Origin: an uncultured Pelagimonas sp.
GTDB taxonomy: Bacteria > Pseudomonadota > Alphaproteobacteria > Rhodobacterales > Rhodobacteraceae
Direction of reading: 5' to 3'
NCBI RefSeq assembly: GCF_947498515.1
Contig: NZ_CANMKO010000003.1
Location: 452,500-516,499, forward strand
DNA: 64,000 nucleotides
The notes under the pieces were generated by a model, which saw nothing but the letters and a program-made list of their open reading frames with translations, was not told the origin of the DNA and ran no database searches. The position numbers and the translations under genes were made by a program. This document shows, one piece after another, positions 8,731 to 17,242 of this stretch. Position 1 is the first letter of the stretch. Each line of letters begins with the position of its first letter.

Positions 8731-9444
8731 ATGACACTCCAAGTTTCAAATCTTTCATTTTCATATGGGCCAAAACAGGCGTTGAAAGATGTCAATCTAT
8801 CCGTTGAGCAAGGGCAATTTGCGGCTTTGCTTGGCCCGAACGGTGCGGGAAAATCGACGTTTTTTGCCCTTTTGACTCGGCTATTGACGGCAAAATCGGG
8901 CGAAATAACTGTGGCAGGTTATGATTTGTCCGCGTCCCCCCAAGCGGCTCTGGCACAAATGGGAATCGTCTTTCAAAAACCAACTTTGGATCTCGACCTG
9001 AGTGTTCGGCAAAACCTTTCCTACTTTGCCGCTTTGCATGGATTGTCGGGAAAACTAGCAAACCGTCGAATAGATGCCGCACTGGACCGGCTAAATATGG
9101 TCGAACGGTCCGGCGAAAAAGTCCGTGCCCTCAATGGTGGCCATAGACGTCGAACCGAATTGGCCCGCGCTTTGATCCACAACCCGTCAGTGCTTTTGCT
9201 TGATGAACCAACTGTCGGGTTGGACGCTGAAAGTCGCAAAGACATTACCGACCACGTACACAGCCTTGCCTGTTCTGGCATGACCGTTCTTTGGGCAACC
9301 CATTTGACGGACGAAATCCAAATGACCGACCAATTGGTTCTTTTGCACCAAGGGCAAATTTTACAAGACGGCATGGCGAAGGATCTATGTGACGGATTGG
9401 ATTTGCAGACATGGTTTCTAGCCAAGACCAAGGCCCCAGCATGA
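8731..9444 (+). CDS. ABC transporter ATP-binding protein (PQQ/lut-type cluster)
   Basis: This 237-residue nucleotide-binding subunit is the partner of the permease that follows. Visible motifs are Walker A GPNGAGKST (near residue 37), Q-loop VFQKP, Walker B LLLDEPT and H-loop ATH. The signature motif is degenerate: LNGGHRRR in place of LSGGQ, a change also seen in some ABC-2 export ATPases. The stop codon overlaps the permease start as ATGA (9441-9444), so translation is coupled. In Methylorubrum the matching gene is lutE, part of the lanthanide uptake cluster; in Pseudomonas related genes lie in the ped cluster. Start chosen at 8731 (MTLQVSNL) because homologous domains begin there. Confidence 0.85.
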   Translation: MTLQVSNLSFSYGPKQALKDVNLSVEQGQFAALLGPNGAGKSTFFALLTRLLTAKSGEITVAGYDLSASPQAALAQMGIVFQKPTLDLDLSVRQNLSYFAALHGLSGKLANRRIDAALDRLNMVERSGEKVRALNGGHRRRTELARALIHNPSVLLLDEPTVGLDAESRKDITDHVHSLACSGMTVLWATHLTDEIQMTDQLVLLHQGQILQDGMAKDLCDGLDLQTWFLAKTKAPA

Positions 9445-10232
9445 CAGGTTTTTCTCACTACAGAACAGCATTTTGGGCCATTGCCACCCGTGAGGTATTG
9501 AGGTTTGTCCATCAAAGGGAACGGTTCATTGCCGCCCTTGTTCGCCCTTTGGTTTGGTTGCTGGTCTTTGCAGCCGGATTTCGCGCCGCCCTCGGGTTAT
9601 CAATCACGCCACCCTATCAGACCTACATCACATACGAGACGTATATCGTACCCGGTCTGTGTGGAATGATCCTTCTTTTCAACGGCATGCAAAGCTCACT
9701 GTCGTTGGTCTATGACCGCGAAATGGGATCAATGCGTCTATTGTTGACGGCCCCACTTCCACGTTGGTTCCTATTGTTTTCAAAACTTTGCGGCGCGACC
9801 TTCATCGGAATACTGCAATGCTATGCGTTCTTGGGGATTGCCGCAGTATTTGGAATTACTCTGCCACCATTGGGCTATGTCGCCGTCTTTCCCGCCTTGT
9901 TGTTGGCTGGATTGATGCTTGGGGCGTTGGGCTTGGCACTGTCCAGCTTTATTAAGCAGCTAGAGAATTTTGCCGGCGTGATGAACTTCGTTATTTTCCC
10001 GATGTTCTTTCTAAGCTCTGCCCTGTATCCGCTTTGGAAAATGGCCGAGTCCTCGGAACTTTTGCACGACATATGTGCCGCAAACCCGTTTACATATGCC
10101 GTAGAGCTTATTCGGTTTGCTTTGTACCAGCAAATGAACTTGGCAGCGTTTGCTTGGACATCTCTCGCGATGATCTGCTTTTTGGCTCTGGCAATGTGGG
10201 GATATGACCCATCTAGGTCAAAGTCATCTTAG
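9441..10232 (+). CDS. ABC-2 type permease (PedC/lutF-like)
   Basis: This 263-residue integral membrane protein has about six hydrophobic segments, for example LVWLLVFAAGF, PALLLAGLMLGALGLALSS and SLAMICFLALAMWGY. The ABC-2 family loop with ANPFTYAVELIRFALY lies near the C-terminus. It overlaps the ATPase gene by four bases, giving one transporter of two genes. Such permeases occur with PQQ-dependent alcohol dehydrogenases. The lut system is credited with lanthanide import across the inner membrane, yet ABC-2 proteins are more often exporters, so the direction is open. No terminator was seen in the 22 bp before the convergent gene. Confidence 0.85.
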   Translation: MTGFSHYRTAFWAIATREVLRFVHQRERFIAALVRPLVWLLVFAAGFRAALGLSITPPYQTYITYETYIVPGLCGMILLFNGMQSSLSLVYDREMGSMRLLLTAPLPRWFLLFSKLCGATFIGILQCYAFLGIAAVFGITLPPLGYVAVFPALLLAGLMLGALGLALSSFIKQLENFAGVMNFVIFPMFFLSSALYPLWKMAESSELLHDICAANPFTYAVELIRFALYQQMNLAAFAWTSLAMICFLALAMWGYDPSRSKSS

Positions 10233-10254
10233 ATCAAACACTTACGCCGAACTA

Positions 10255-10890
10255 TTAAACTAAAACTGCAGGTGATCCATCAAGACGCAAAACGCGGTTA
10301 CATAGGCGTTTTGCTTCGCTCTCGGAATGCGTCACGATCAATGTGGTTGTATCGTGACGCGCTCTAAGCGTTTCAAAAAGCGACATCATTTCATTGGCCA
10401 AGTCATCGTCAAGGGACACAAATGGTTCATCCATCAACAATAAATCGGGGTTGGCCGCAAAAGCCCGTGCCAATGACAGGCGCCGTTGTTGCCCCAAGCT
10501 AAGCTGGCCCGGAAAGGCCGCGCCGCGTCCTGCCAATCCCACCTCATCAAGGGCCTGTTCGGCCACCGCTCGGGACACGCCAAGCGGAAGACAGAGATTG
10601 TCGATCACGTTGCGCCACAAAAGCAATGTGGGTTCCTGAAAAACGACGGCTATTTTTGTGGGCTTAATGATCTTGCCATCAAAACGGGTTTCGAGACCTG
10701 CCAAAACACGTAGAAGACTGGTTTTCCCAATCCCGGATGGACCAGTTAGGGCCAGAGTATCCCCAGAATGCAGTGAAAACTCAACTTGTCCAAGGATCGC
10801 TCGACCACCTAGCGACAAACGAGCCAACGCGATACGGGCGACTTCGCGCCGCCCGTCCTGTTTTTGATCATGCACCAATTGCAGCGCCAT
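10255..10890 (-). CDS. Nitrate/sulfonate/taurine-type ABC ATP-binding protein without a permease
   Basis: This 211-residue ATPase has Walker A GPSGIGKTS (near residue 51), Q-loop VFQEPTLL, signature LSLGQQRRLSLARA, Walker B LLLMDEP and H-loop VTHS. The overall type is that of SsuB/TauB/NrtD importers. It overlaps the stop codon of the upstream binding-protein gene by one base (TGATG), so the two are translationally coupled. The expected membrane permease is absent: the gene ends 22 bp from the convergent ABC-2 permease gene, and no other permease lies nearby. The protein is somewhat short for the family (usually about 250 residues), mainly at the C-terminus. Confidence 0.85.
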   Translation of the reverse strand: MALQLVHDQKQDGRREVARIALARLSLGGRAILGQVEFSLHSGDTLALTGPSGIGKTSLLRVLAGLETRFDGKIIKPTKIAVVFQEPTLLLWRNVIDNLCLPLGVSRAVAEQALDEVGLAGRGAAFPGQLSLGQQRRLSLARAFAANPDLLLMDEPFVSLDDDLANEMMSLFETLRARHDTTTLIVTHSESEAKRLCNRVLRLDGSPAVLV

Positions 10891-11864
10891 CAGGAGCCCG
10901 GTTGAACAAAGATACCATCAGGAAGGTCTTGCGCCTTGCCAACGAGATCCTCGCCGCCAAGCTTGGCCATCAAAGCCAGCATTTTTGCGGCGGCATCCTC
11001 ATCAACAGGCCCAGCGTCCGGTATACCGGCCCGGAAACCGGCCTTGAGAGCATCAAACTGGGCATCCGTTTTGGCATTCATACGAGGGCGCAGACGATCC
11101 CATTCAGCATCGTCTCTTGCGAGTAAATCCTTGGCGTTACGCGACGCTTGTGCCATGGCATGCACCAGTTCTGGATTGTCGCGTAGCATTTCGCCCTTAA
11201 GAACATATCCCAAGAGCGGCGTTTGCGTGTCCAACCCCAAGGCCTCGGCGGCTTGATCAACTGTGACCAAAGGCTTCATCCCGCCAGCTTCCATTTTCGC
11301 CAAGAAGTGCCAAAAGTTGATCGCCCCACCCAGCTCACCTTGAAGTGCTGTTTTGAAGATCAATGGTGGCGCGCCAAACACCTGTTCCGTCTCAGCGGCG
11401 AGGTCGACACCGTGTTCTTGCTCGGCATAAGCCTGCAAAATCAACCACGACTTGTCCAAAGGTCCCCCTGCAATGCCGATTTTCTGACCTTTGAGATCGG
11501 CCAAAGTCTGGGCTTCGCTGTCGCCAGGTACCATCAAAGCCCCAACCGCGCGGCTATAGGGAATAAAGACAAAATCCTTGCCTGCGGCGCGCTGACGCGC
11601 GACCCAAAGCCAGTCGGAAACAATGACGTCTGCTTCGCCACCTTGAAAGGCGACCTTGGCTGCGGAACCGCCCGCAACACCTTGAACTTCCAGCGCAAAA
11701 CCGTTTTTTGCATCAAACTGATTGTGCTTGATCACGTCCAGTTCCCAGTTCACGGTACCATATTGCAAGACCGCGGCCCGCAACACCGGGGCCTCGGCCC
11801 ACGCGGCACCGGCCAAAGTGATCAAAGCTGCGGCACTCCCGCGTAAAACCTTCATAAATGACAT
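10890..11864 (-). CDS. Periplasmic substrate-binding protein, NMT1/SsuA-like
   Basis: This 324-residue secreted protein has signal peptide core GSAAALITLAGAAWA followed by EAPVLRAAVLQYGTVNWEL. It has the two-lobed NMT1/SsuA fold, with ADVIVSDWLWVARQRAAGKDF in the first lobe and KGQKIGIAGGPLDKSW in the second. It starts at 11864 behind GGGAGG. It is cotranscribed with the ATPase that follows but has no permease partner here. Its promoter region is shared with the divergent cytochrome gene at 12027 and carries the locus motif at 11911-11933, which ties it to the xox genes. The ligand is unknown. Confidence 0.85.
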   Translation of the reverse strand: MSFMKVLRGSAAALITLAGAAWAEAPVLRAAVLQYGTVNWELDVIKHNQFDAKNGFALEVQGVAGGSAAKVAFQGGEADVIVSDWLWVARQRAAGKDFVFIPYSRAVGALMVPGDSEAQTLADLKGQKIGIAGGPLDKSWLILQAYAEQEHGVDLAAETEQVFGAPPLIFKTALQGELGGAINFWHFLAKMEAGGMKPLVTVDQAAEALGLDTQTPLLGYVLKGEMLRDNPELVHAMAQASRNAKDLLARDDAEWDRLRPRMNAKTDAQFDALKAGFRAGIPDAGPVDEDAAAKMLALMAKLGGEDLVGKAQDLPDGIFVQPGS

Positions 11865-11910
11865 GCCAACCTCCCTAGGCTTGTTGCCGTGATCGTAGCA
11901 GCAGACCTTG

Positions 11911-11933
11911 GGATAGGTATACGACCATTGGAC
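11911..11933. promoter_or_regulatory. Candidate shared operator of the xox locus
   Basis: The sequence GGATAGGTATACGACCATTGG lies 47 bp upstream of the substrate-binding-protein start and about 94 bp upstream of the divergent cytochrome gene. ATAGGT and TACGACC are the elements shared with the sites at 5934-5955 and 13137-13153. Confidence 0.4.
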
Positions 11934-12026
11934 AAGCCACGCACCGCCCCCCCGTTGATATGCATCAAGTGAGCCCACCCGGCACCGAATTATGCTTGCG
12001 CCAAGCTAATCAAAAGGAGAATGCGC

Positions 12027-12449
12027 ATGAACCGCTTTCTAACTATGGCCGTCGCCTGTTTGCCCCTCGTTGGATTTTCCGCTGCTCCCGCTGCGGCCTC
12101 TGACGTGTTTGAGAAAATCAAAATTGACGCAGGTCAAACTTTGTACGACCGCTCGTGCCGCCGTTGCCACGCAGCAGATTCAGATGACCCATCTTATGGT
12201 CCGCCGCTGGAAAACATCCTGTATCGCGCCGCAGGCTCTTATGAGGGCTATGATTATTCCATCGCAATGGAAGCATCCGGCATTGTTTGGACACCCGGTG
12301 CCGTACGCGCATGGATGGAAGACAATGACGGGTTTATGCCGGGCACCAAAATGCGCCATGTCGGCATCGAAGACCGTACTGTTCAGGATTTTATCCTAGC
12401 CTACCTTGGCTCAATCAGCACTCAGGACAATAAGCAGATTTCTGAATAG
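12027..12449 (+). CDS. Secreted class I cytochrome c
   Basis: This 140-residue protein has signal peptide MNRFLTMAVACLPLVGFSAAPAAA. The haem-binding site is CRRCH near residue 49, and FMPGTKM near residue 107 holds the likely Met axial ligand. The size and the MPGTKM stretch resemble small soluble cytochromes of the c2/mitochondrial type that feed a terminal oxidase. The ATG at 12027 is preferred to one at 12021 because AAAAGGAGA then has normal spacing. It is placed between the xox-linked ABC genes and xoxF, so it may carry electrons from XoxG to the oxidase (inference). A strong terminator follows. Confidence 0.85.
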   Translation: MNRFLTMAVACLPLVGFSAAPAAASDVFEKIKIDAGQTLYDRSCRRCHAADSDDPSYGPPLENILYRAAGSYEGYDYSIAMEASGIVWTPGAVRAWMEDNDGFMPGTKMRHVGIEDRTVQDFILAYLGSISTQDNKQISE

Positions 12450-12471
12450 CTTATCAGTCTAGTTTTCTCTG

Positions 12472-12508
12472 CAAAGCCGCGCGGTTCTGATCGTGCGGCT
12501 TTGTTTTT
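12472..12508 (+). terminator. Rho-independent terminator after the cytochrome gene
   Basis: The arms CAAAGCCGC (12472-12480) and GCGGCTTTG (12495-12503) form a 9-bp stem with a 14-base loop, followed by TTTTTG. Confidence 0.85.
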
Positions 12509-12523
12509 GTTTGAATAAACGGT

Positions 12524-13063
12524 TTATCCTTCTGGACCGATCACGAGTTGGGGAAGCCAATGGCTATCCGGGTCACCGGGTTCCAGATCCGTTGGTTTCA
12601 ACGGGCGCAATTCCCCCGCATCTGGTGGAACAGAAAGAACATTCATATCCATTTCATGCAGGTCACCAACCAGATTTCCGTCCTGCTCGGTCAGCTCATA
12701 GTAGACACCATTCCACATATCTATTCCGTAGCTTCCCGCCTTTTTCCAAAGGAACAGGAAATCATATTCCAAGTCGGTCGGGTCACTAGAAATATCGCGT
12801 TTTATTTCATATGGATACGGCACATGGCACCACAGCATTTCAGGCCCATCGACGCATTTGAACGGCCGCATGGATAGGAAATGATCCGAAAATGGAGCCT
12901 CATCCAAAGTCAGCTTATAGGCGCCATCCGTGACGTCCACGGATGCGATGTGAATGCGTTTCCCGTCTTGGTCTTGCAACCAAACACCGTGCTGCCCGTC
13001 CTCAAGTGCCACCCCCGGCCCGGCCCATATCGCTACAACCCCTAAGAGAATCAGTTTCTTCAT
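12524..13063 (-). CDS. Secreted protein of unknown function next to xoxF
   Basis: This 179-residue protein has signal peptide [21 protein letters not shown]. The mature part is rich in Asp, Trp and Tyr and contains two Cys (in PFKCVDG and MLWCHVP), which may form a disulphide. The C-terminal half has [22 protein letters not shown] do not recognise the family. Residues just after the signal ([19 protein letters not shown]) suggest a lipocalin-like or beta-sandwich fold, but this is weak. The gene is divergent from xoxF and shares its 210-bp upstream region, which carries the locus motif. This suggests expression with methanol dehydrogenase. AAAGGAGCGCCAAG precedes the ATG. Confidence 0.75.
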   Translation of the reverse strand: MKKLILLGVVAIWAGPGVALEDGQHGVWLQDQDGKRIHIASVDVTDGAYKLTLDEAPFSDHFLSMRPFKCVDGPEMLWCHVPYPYEIKRDISSDPTDLEYDFLFLWKKAGSYGIDMWNGVYYELTEQDGNLVGDLHEMDMNVLSVPPDAGELRPLKPTDLEPGDPDSHWLPQLVIGPEG

Positions 13064-13136
13064 CTTGGCGCTCCTTTAGCTTGGCGAATCTCCCTTAGGC
13101 TGGGACGAATCACGACAGTCCTGTCAAGTCTGCAAG

Positions 13137-13153
13137 GGTCGTACGACCTATGG
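13137..13153. promoter_or_regulatory. Palindromic candidate operator upstream of xoxF
   Basis: GGTCGTACGACC is a perfect 12-base palindrome, followed by TATGG. It lies 120 bp upstream of the xoxF start and 73 bp upstream of the divergent secreted-protein gene. Read on the other strand it gives ATAGGTCGTACGACC, matching the sites at 5934-5955 and 11911-11933. Confidence 0.45.
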
Positions 13154-13273
13154 CGCGTTCCGAGAAATCACGTTCTCTTTATAGTGTTGACCCAGGGAGA
13201 GGACCGTCCGTTCTGTAAATTACACATTTATTGGGCGGTCTCATCACGACTGAATGTTCACGGGAGGACTGAC

Positions 13274-15034
13274 ATGAACAAATTCGTCGCCGCTGTCGCA
13301 GTAAGCCTTATTGGTGCCACGGGCGCCATGGCCAATGTGACCGAAGAAATGCTGGCCAATGACCAAACCATCACGGATCAAATCGTGACCAATGGCATGG
13401 GCCGTCACTTGCAACGCTACAGCCCGCTCGACACGTTGAACAAAGACAACGTCAAAAGCTTGGTACCCGCATGGGCCTTTTCGCTTGGTGGTGAAAAGCA
13501 GCGTGGTCAAGAAACTCAGCCGCTGATTTATGACGGTGTGATGTATATCACCGGGTCTTATTCGCGGATGTATGCGATTGACGTCAAAACCGGCAAAGAG
13601 CTCTGGCAGTACGATGCCCGTTTGCCCGAAGGCATTTTGCCGTGCTGTGACGTGATCAACCGCGGTGCCGCGATCTATGGTGACAAGGTCATCTTTGGTA
13701 CGTTGGACGCCCGCATCGTTGCGCTTGACGCCAAGACCGGTGACGTTGTGTGGCGTGACAAGATCGCCAACTACAAAGAAGGCTATTCCTATACTGCCGC
13801 GCCTCTTATCGTGAATGGCCTTGTCATCACCGGTAACTCGGGTGGTGAATTCGGCATCGTTGGTACGGTTCAGGCGCGTGACGTCAACACCGGCGACATG
13901 GTTTGGGAACGCCCCGTTATCGAAGGTCACATGGGAACGTTAAACGGTGAACCATCGACCATGACCGGTGAGCTGAACGCGACTTGGCCCGGTGACATGT
14001 GGAAAACCGGTGGCGGTGCCACATGGTTGGGCGGCTCGTATGATGCGCGCACTGACACGCTGATCTTTGGGGCCGGTAACCCTGCCCCTTGGAACAGCTG
14101 GCTGCGTGACGCGGGTCAGGACAATTCCGGCAAAGGTGACAACCTTTATGCCGCAAGTCGCATCGGTATTGACCCGGCTACCGGCGAAATCAAATGGCAC
14201 TATCAGACCACGCCGCGCGAAGGCTGGGATTATGACGGTGTGAACGAAGTTGTGGCCTTTGACGACAAAGACGGCAACCAACGTTTGGCAACCGCCGACC
14301 GTAACGGTTTCTTCTATGTTCTAGATGCGGCAGACGGTGGATTTGTTTCCGCGGCCCCCTTCGTCAAAGATATCAGCTGGGCGTCGGGTATCGATGATAC
14401 CGGCCGTCCGATCTTTAACGAAGACAATCGCCCTGGTGATCCAACCGAAGCCGCCGATGGTAAAAAAGGCGACGTAATCTTTGCCTCGCCTTCGTTCCTT
14501 GGTGGTAAAAACTGGATGCCAATGGCGTTTAGCCAAAACACCGGCAATTTCTATGTACCATCCAACGAATGGGGCATGGATATCTGGAACGAGCCGATTT
14601 CCTACAAAAAAGGCGCGGCTTACCTCGGTGCTGGTTTCACCATCAAACCCAACTACGAAGACCACATTGGCTCGCTCAAAGCAATTGATCCGGCCACTGG
14701 CGATTGGGTCTGGGAATACAAGAATGACGCACCACTTTGGTCGGGCGTTATGACCACCGCGGGCGGTCTGGTATTCTTCGGAACTCCTGAAGGTGAATTC
14801 ATCGCGCTTGATGATGCCACAGGTGAAAAACTGTGGTCCTTCCAGACTGGCTCCGGCATCGTTGGTCAGCCTGTCACATGGGAACAGGACGGTGAACAGT
14901 ACGTGTCGATCATGTCCGGCTGGGGTGGCGCGGTTCCACTCTGGGGCGGCGAAGTTGCCAAAAAGGTAAACTATCTGAACCAAGGTGGCCTGATGTGGAC
15001 CTTCCGTCTGCCAAAGGAAATGGCGTCTAACTAA
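13274..15034 (+). CDS. xoxF: XoxF-type lanthanide-dependent PQQ methanol dehydrogenase
   Basis: This 586-residue periplasmic quinoprotein has an eight-bladed propeller and signal peptide [20 protein letters not shown]. It oxidises methanol (and other primary alcohols) with PQQ and a lanthanide ion, passing electrons to XoxG. Key residues visible are the vicinal disulphide Cys124-Cys125 (ILPCCDV) over PQQ, metal ligands Glu192 and Asn269, catalytic Asp319, and the extra Asp321 in GWDYDGVNE. That D-x-D pair is the XoxF hallmark; calcium-dependent MxaF has Ala at the second position. The start is set at 13274 by GGGAGGACTGAC upstream. No mxaI or pqq genes occur in the window. A hairpin terminator follows at 15059. 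Confidence 0.96.
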   Translation: MNKFVAAVAVSLIGATGAMANVTEEMLANDQTITDQIVTNGMGRHLQRYSPLDTLNKDNVKSLVPAWAFSLGGEKQRGQETQPLIYDGVMYITGSYSRMYAIDVKTGKELWQYDARLPEGILPCCDVINRGAAIYGDKVIFGTLDARIVALDAKTGDVVWRDKIANYKEGYSYTAAPLIVNGLVITGNSGGEFGIVGTVQARDVNTGDMVWERPVIEGHMGTLNGEPSTMTGELNATWPGDMWKTGGGATWLGGSYDARTDTLIFGAGNPAPWNSWLRDAGQDNSGKGDNLYAASRIGIDPATGEIKWHYQTTPREGWDYDGVNEVVAFDDKDGNQRLATADRNGFFYVLDAADGGFVSAAPFVKDISWASGIDDTGRPIFNEDNRPGDPTEAADGKKGDVIFASPSFLGGKNWMPMAFSQNTGNFYVPSNEWGMDIWNEPISYKKGAAYLGAGFTIKPNYEDHIGSLKAIDPATGDWVWEYKNDAPLWSGVMTTAGGLVFFGTPEGEFIALDDATGEKLWSFQTGSGIVGQPVTWEQDGEQYVSIMSGWGGAVPLWGGEVAKKVNYLNQGGLMWTFRLPKEMASN

Positions 15035-15058
15035 GGCACCGACCTTTCCGAAAAACAG

Positions 15059-15090
15059 AAACGCCCATAGGAAACTGTGGGCGTTTTCCT
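15059..15090 (+). terminator. Terminator of xoxF
   Basis: The arms AAACGCCCA (15059-15067) and TGGGCGTTT (15078-15086) form a 9-bp stem with a 10-base loop; the right arm ends in a T-run. Confidence 0.85.
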
Positions 15091-15420
15091 ATTTGGGGGG
15101 ACATTTGTAGCGTCTAGGCAAACGAAGGTTTTCGAACTAATTCGCCGAAAGTTTCATGTCCTTGGTCATAAGGGCAGCTTTCAATTCTCCCCCCTTGTAG
15201 CGGTCCAAGCTGAAGCTCACATTCACAGCATCAAAAAGAACGAGATCAAAAGCCATTCGTCCGCGCGGTGGGAAAACGTCATCGCGGTAACTGGGCCAAG
15301 CGCCGCCATGCATGATCATCAGCAAAGCAGTGCGAATAAATTGATAGTCCTAAAGGACCAACAACCGTTCCTTATAACTGATCACGCTCTGCACCTTTCA
15401 AAACCTGAACGAAGAAACGT

Positions 15421-15461
15421 ACAAACAACGCACCAGCCAAAGGCATTCCCTTGGCTGGTGC
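15421..15461 (-). terminator. Terminator of the HerA-like gene
   Basis: A perfect 11-bp stem (15430-15440 with 15451-15461) has a 10-base loop and lies 6 bp beyond the stop codon on the minus strand. A moderately T-rich tail follows it. Confidence 0.75.
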
Positions 15462-15466
15462 CGATG

Positions 15467-17008
15467 TTACCGACCTTTGAACAATCCACCCAGAATACCG
15501 CGCACAATGCGTTTTCCAGTGGTGCCAGTTAGCTCTTTCATTACCATCTTGGTCATGGCGTCGCCAAAACTTTCGGTTTTACGGGCACGGCGTGATGAAG
15601 ATCTGGAAACTCGTGTTCCGCTATAGCGGCGCCCGGCGCGGTACTCACGCTGCGCGGTTTCCATGTCTTCTTCTTCAGATTCAGCTTGTTCCGCCGCCCG
15701 GGCCGCCGCCTCGGCCTGAGCTTTCAAAATCTCATAGGCCGATTTACGATCCAGCGTTGTTTCGTATTTTCCTTTCAAATCGGACCCGGCCACAATTGCC
15801 CGACGTTCCGGGGCCGATATTGGCCCAAGTTGCGACGATGGCGGGCGAATCAACGTTCGTTGAACAATACCGGGCACACCCTTTTTTTGGAGCATTGAGG
15901 TCACGGCTTCACCGACCCCAACTTCGCGGATGGCCTGTTCCGTGTCGAAATCCGGATTGGGCCGATAGGTTTCTGCCGCCATGCGCAGGGCTTTTTTGTC
16001 CCGTGCCGTAAAGGCGCGCAGCGCATGTTGAATGCGGTTTCCGAGTTGGCCGAGAATGTCTTCGGGCACATCATCGGGGTTTTGCGTGATGAAATAGACA
16101 CCTACCCCCTTGGAGCGGATAAGGCGCGCCACTTGCTCAACCTTATCGACCAAAGCCTTGGGGGCATCATCAAACAACAAGTGCGCTTCGTCGAAAAAGA
16201 AAACCAGTTTGGGTTTGTCCGGGTCGCCCACCTCTGGAAGCTCTTCGAACAATTCCGACAACAACCAAAGCAGGAATGTTGAATAAAGCCGAGGTGAGGA
16301 CATCAATTCATCCGCTGCCAAAATATTGACTTGGCCGCGCCCCTGCCCATCAACCCGCATTAGATCGGACAAAGCCAGCGCCGGTTCGCCAAAGAAATTG
16401 CCGCCGCCCTGATTCTCGATCACCAATAAACGGCGTTGGATTGCCCCGATCGAAGCCGTGGAAATATTGCCATAACGCAAGGAAAGGTCTTTGCGATTCT
16501 CGCCCATCCACACCAACATGGCGCGGATATCCGAAAGATCGAGCAACGGCAGCCCCTCTTCATCCGAAAGCCGGAAAGCAATGTTCAAAATGCCTTCTTG
16601 CGCCTCGGACAAATCAAGCAATCGCGACAACAACAACGGCCCCATTTCGGCGACCGTGGTGCGCACGGGATGGCCTTGTTTCCCAAAGAGGTCCCAGAAG
16701 GTCACCGGAAAGGATTCGTATGTGTAGTCGTCAAACCCAATGGTTTCGGCACGCCCCATAAAGGCATCATGGAGCTTGTGAGCCGCGTTGCCAGCAACCG
16801 CCATGCCCGACAGGTCACCTTTCACATCAGCCATAAAAACAGGGACGCCGGCGTTGGCAAAACCCTCGGCCAAGATTTGAAGCGTGACTGTTTTCCCGGT
16901 CCCGGTAGCCCCGGCAACAAGCCCATGCCGGTTGGCATATTTATGGCTGAGCCATTGCTTTTCGGCGTAGTTTTTACCACCGCCACCAAGGAAAGTTCCA
17001 TTTGTCAT
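15467..17008 (-). CDS. HerA-like P-loop ATPase (DUF853/YjgR family)
   Basis: This 513-residue protein belongs to the HerA-FtsK superfamily, DUF853 branch. Walker A GATGTGKT lies near residue 32, Walker B is the run LVFFFDEAHLLF, and the sensor region has VYFITQNPDDVPEDILGQLG. The C-terminal part is Ala/Glu-rich with a basic RAGRRYSGTRVSRSSSRRAR segment. The family is widespread in proteobacteria and its cellular role is not established; DNA pumping or translocation is presumed. The start MTNGTFLGGGG at 17008 follows TGGAGA. It is monocistronic, with its own terminator. Confidence 0.85.
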   Translation of the reverse strand: MTNGTFLGGGGKNYAEKQWLSHKYANRHGLVAGATGTGKTVTLQILAEGFANAGVPVFMADVKGDLSGMAVAGNAAHKLHDAFMGRAETIGFDDYTYESFPVTFWDLFGKQGHPVRTTVAEMGPLLLSRLLDLSEAQEGILNIAFRLSDEEGLPLLDLSDIRAMLVWMGENRKDLSLRYGNISTASIGAIQRRLLVIENQGGGNFFGEPALALSDLMRVDGQGRGQVNILAADELMSSPRLYSTFLLWLLSELFEELPEVGDPDKPKLVFFFDEAHLLFDDAPKALVDKVEQVARLIRSKGVGVYFITQNPDDVPEDILGQLGNRIQHALRAFTARDKKALRMAAETYRPNPDFDTEQAIREVGVGEAVTSMLQKKGVPGIVQRTLIRPPSSQLGPISAPERRAIVAGSDLKGKYETTLDRKSAYEILKAQAEAAARAAEQAESEEEDMETAQREYRAGRRYSGTRVSRSSSRRARKTESFGDAMTKMVMKELTGTTGKRIVRGILGGLFKGR

Positions 17009-17077
17009 CAAAGTTCTCCACAAGCGTACGGTGGCAAACATACATCCTTAACTTTTCCTCGCCAGTATCATCTGCAG

Positions 17078-17162
17078 TTCCGGGGCGACATGTCCTCTCC
17101 TGCCCTGGACAGACTTCCTCCCTGTCAGACTGGCCGCGCCTTTTGGCGCGGCTCTTTTTTTT
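17078..17162 (+). ncRNA. Candidate small RNA with CU-rich hairpin loops and a strong terminator
   Basis: No gene on this strand precedes the very strong terminator at 17133-17162 (GCCGCGCC, TTTT, GGCGCGGC, then a T-run), so it must end an untranslated transcript. Upstream, TGTCC (17091-17095) can pair with GGACA (17107-17111), exposing TCTCCTGCCCT. GACAG (17108-17112) can pair with CTGTC (17122-17126), exposing ACTTCCTCC. CU-rich anti-Shine-Dalgarno-like loops are the mark of the CcsR/cuckoo RNAs of rhodobacteria and rhizobia. A TATCAT at 17066-17071 could be the -10 element; no good -35 was found. The 5' end is a guess. Confidence 0.45.
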
Positions 17163-17207
17163 CTGCTATCTTGCGAAATTCACATGGAAATTTCTGCGAA
17201 AAACCTG

Positions 17208-17236
17208 TTGACCCCCGGCCAAGACTTTCGTAGCGT
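17208..17236 (+). promoter_or_regulatory. Candidate housekeeping promoter
   Basis: TTGACC (17208-17213) and TAGCGT (17231-17236) are separated by 17 bp, a good alphaproteobacterial sigma-70-like arrangement. It would start transcription near 17243, just upstream of two hairpins ending in a terminator. Confidence 0.4.
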
Positions 17237-17242
17237 CCCCTC

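Larger units (their letters stand above)
15035..15466. other. 432-bp intergenic stretch between xoxF and the HerA-like gene
   Basis: It contains the terminators of the two convergent genes at its ends. The middle (about 15091-15420) holds no convincing gene: a 60-codon minus-strand frame at 15137-15319 has no ribosome-binding site and no recognisable family. Confidence 0.6.

Noticed and set aside
15137..15319. A 60-codon minus-strand frame between xoxF and the HerA-like gene
   Set aside because: No Shine-Dalgarno sequence before its ATGs, no recognisable domain, and it lies in a region with only terminators at the ends.
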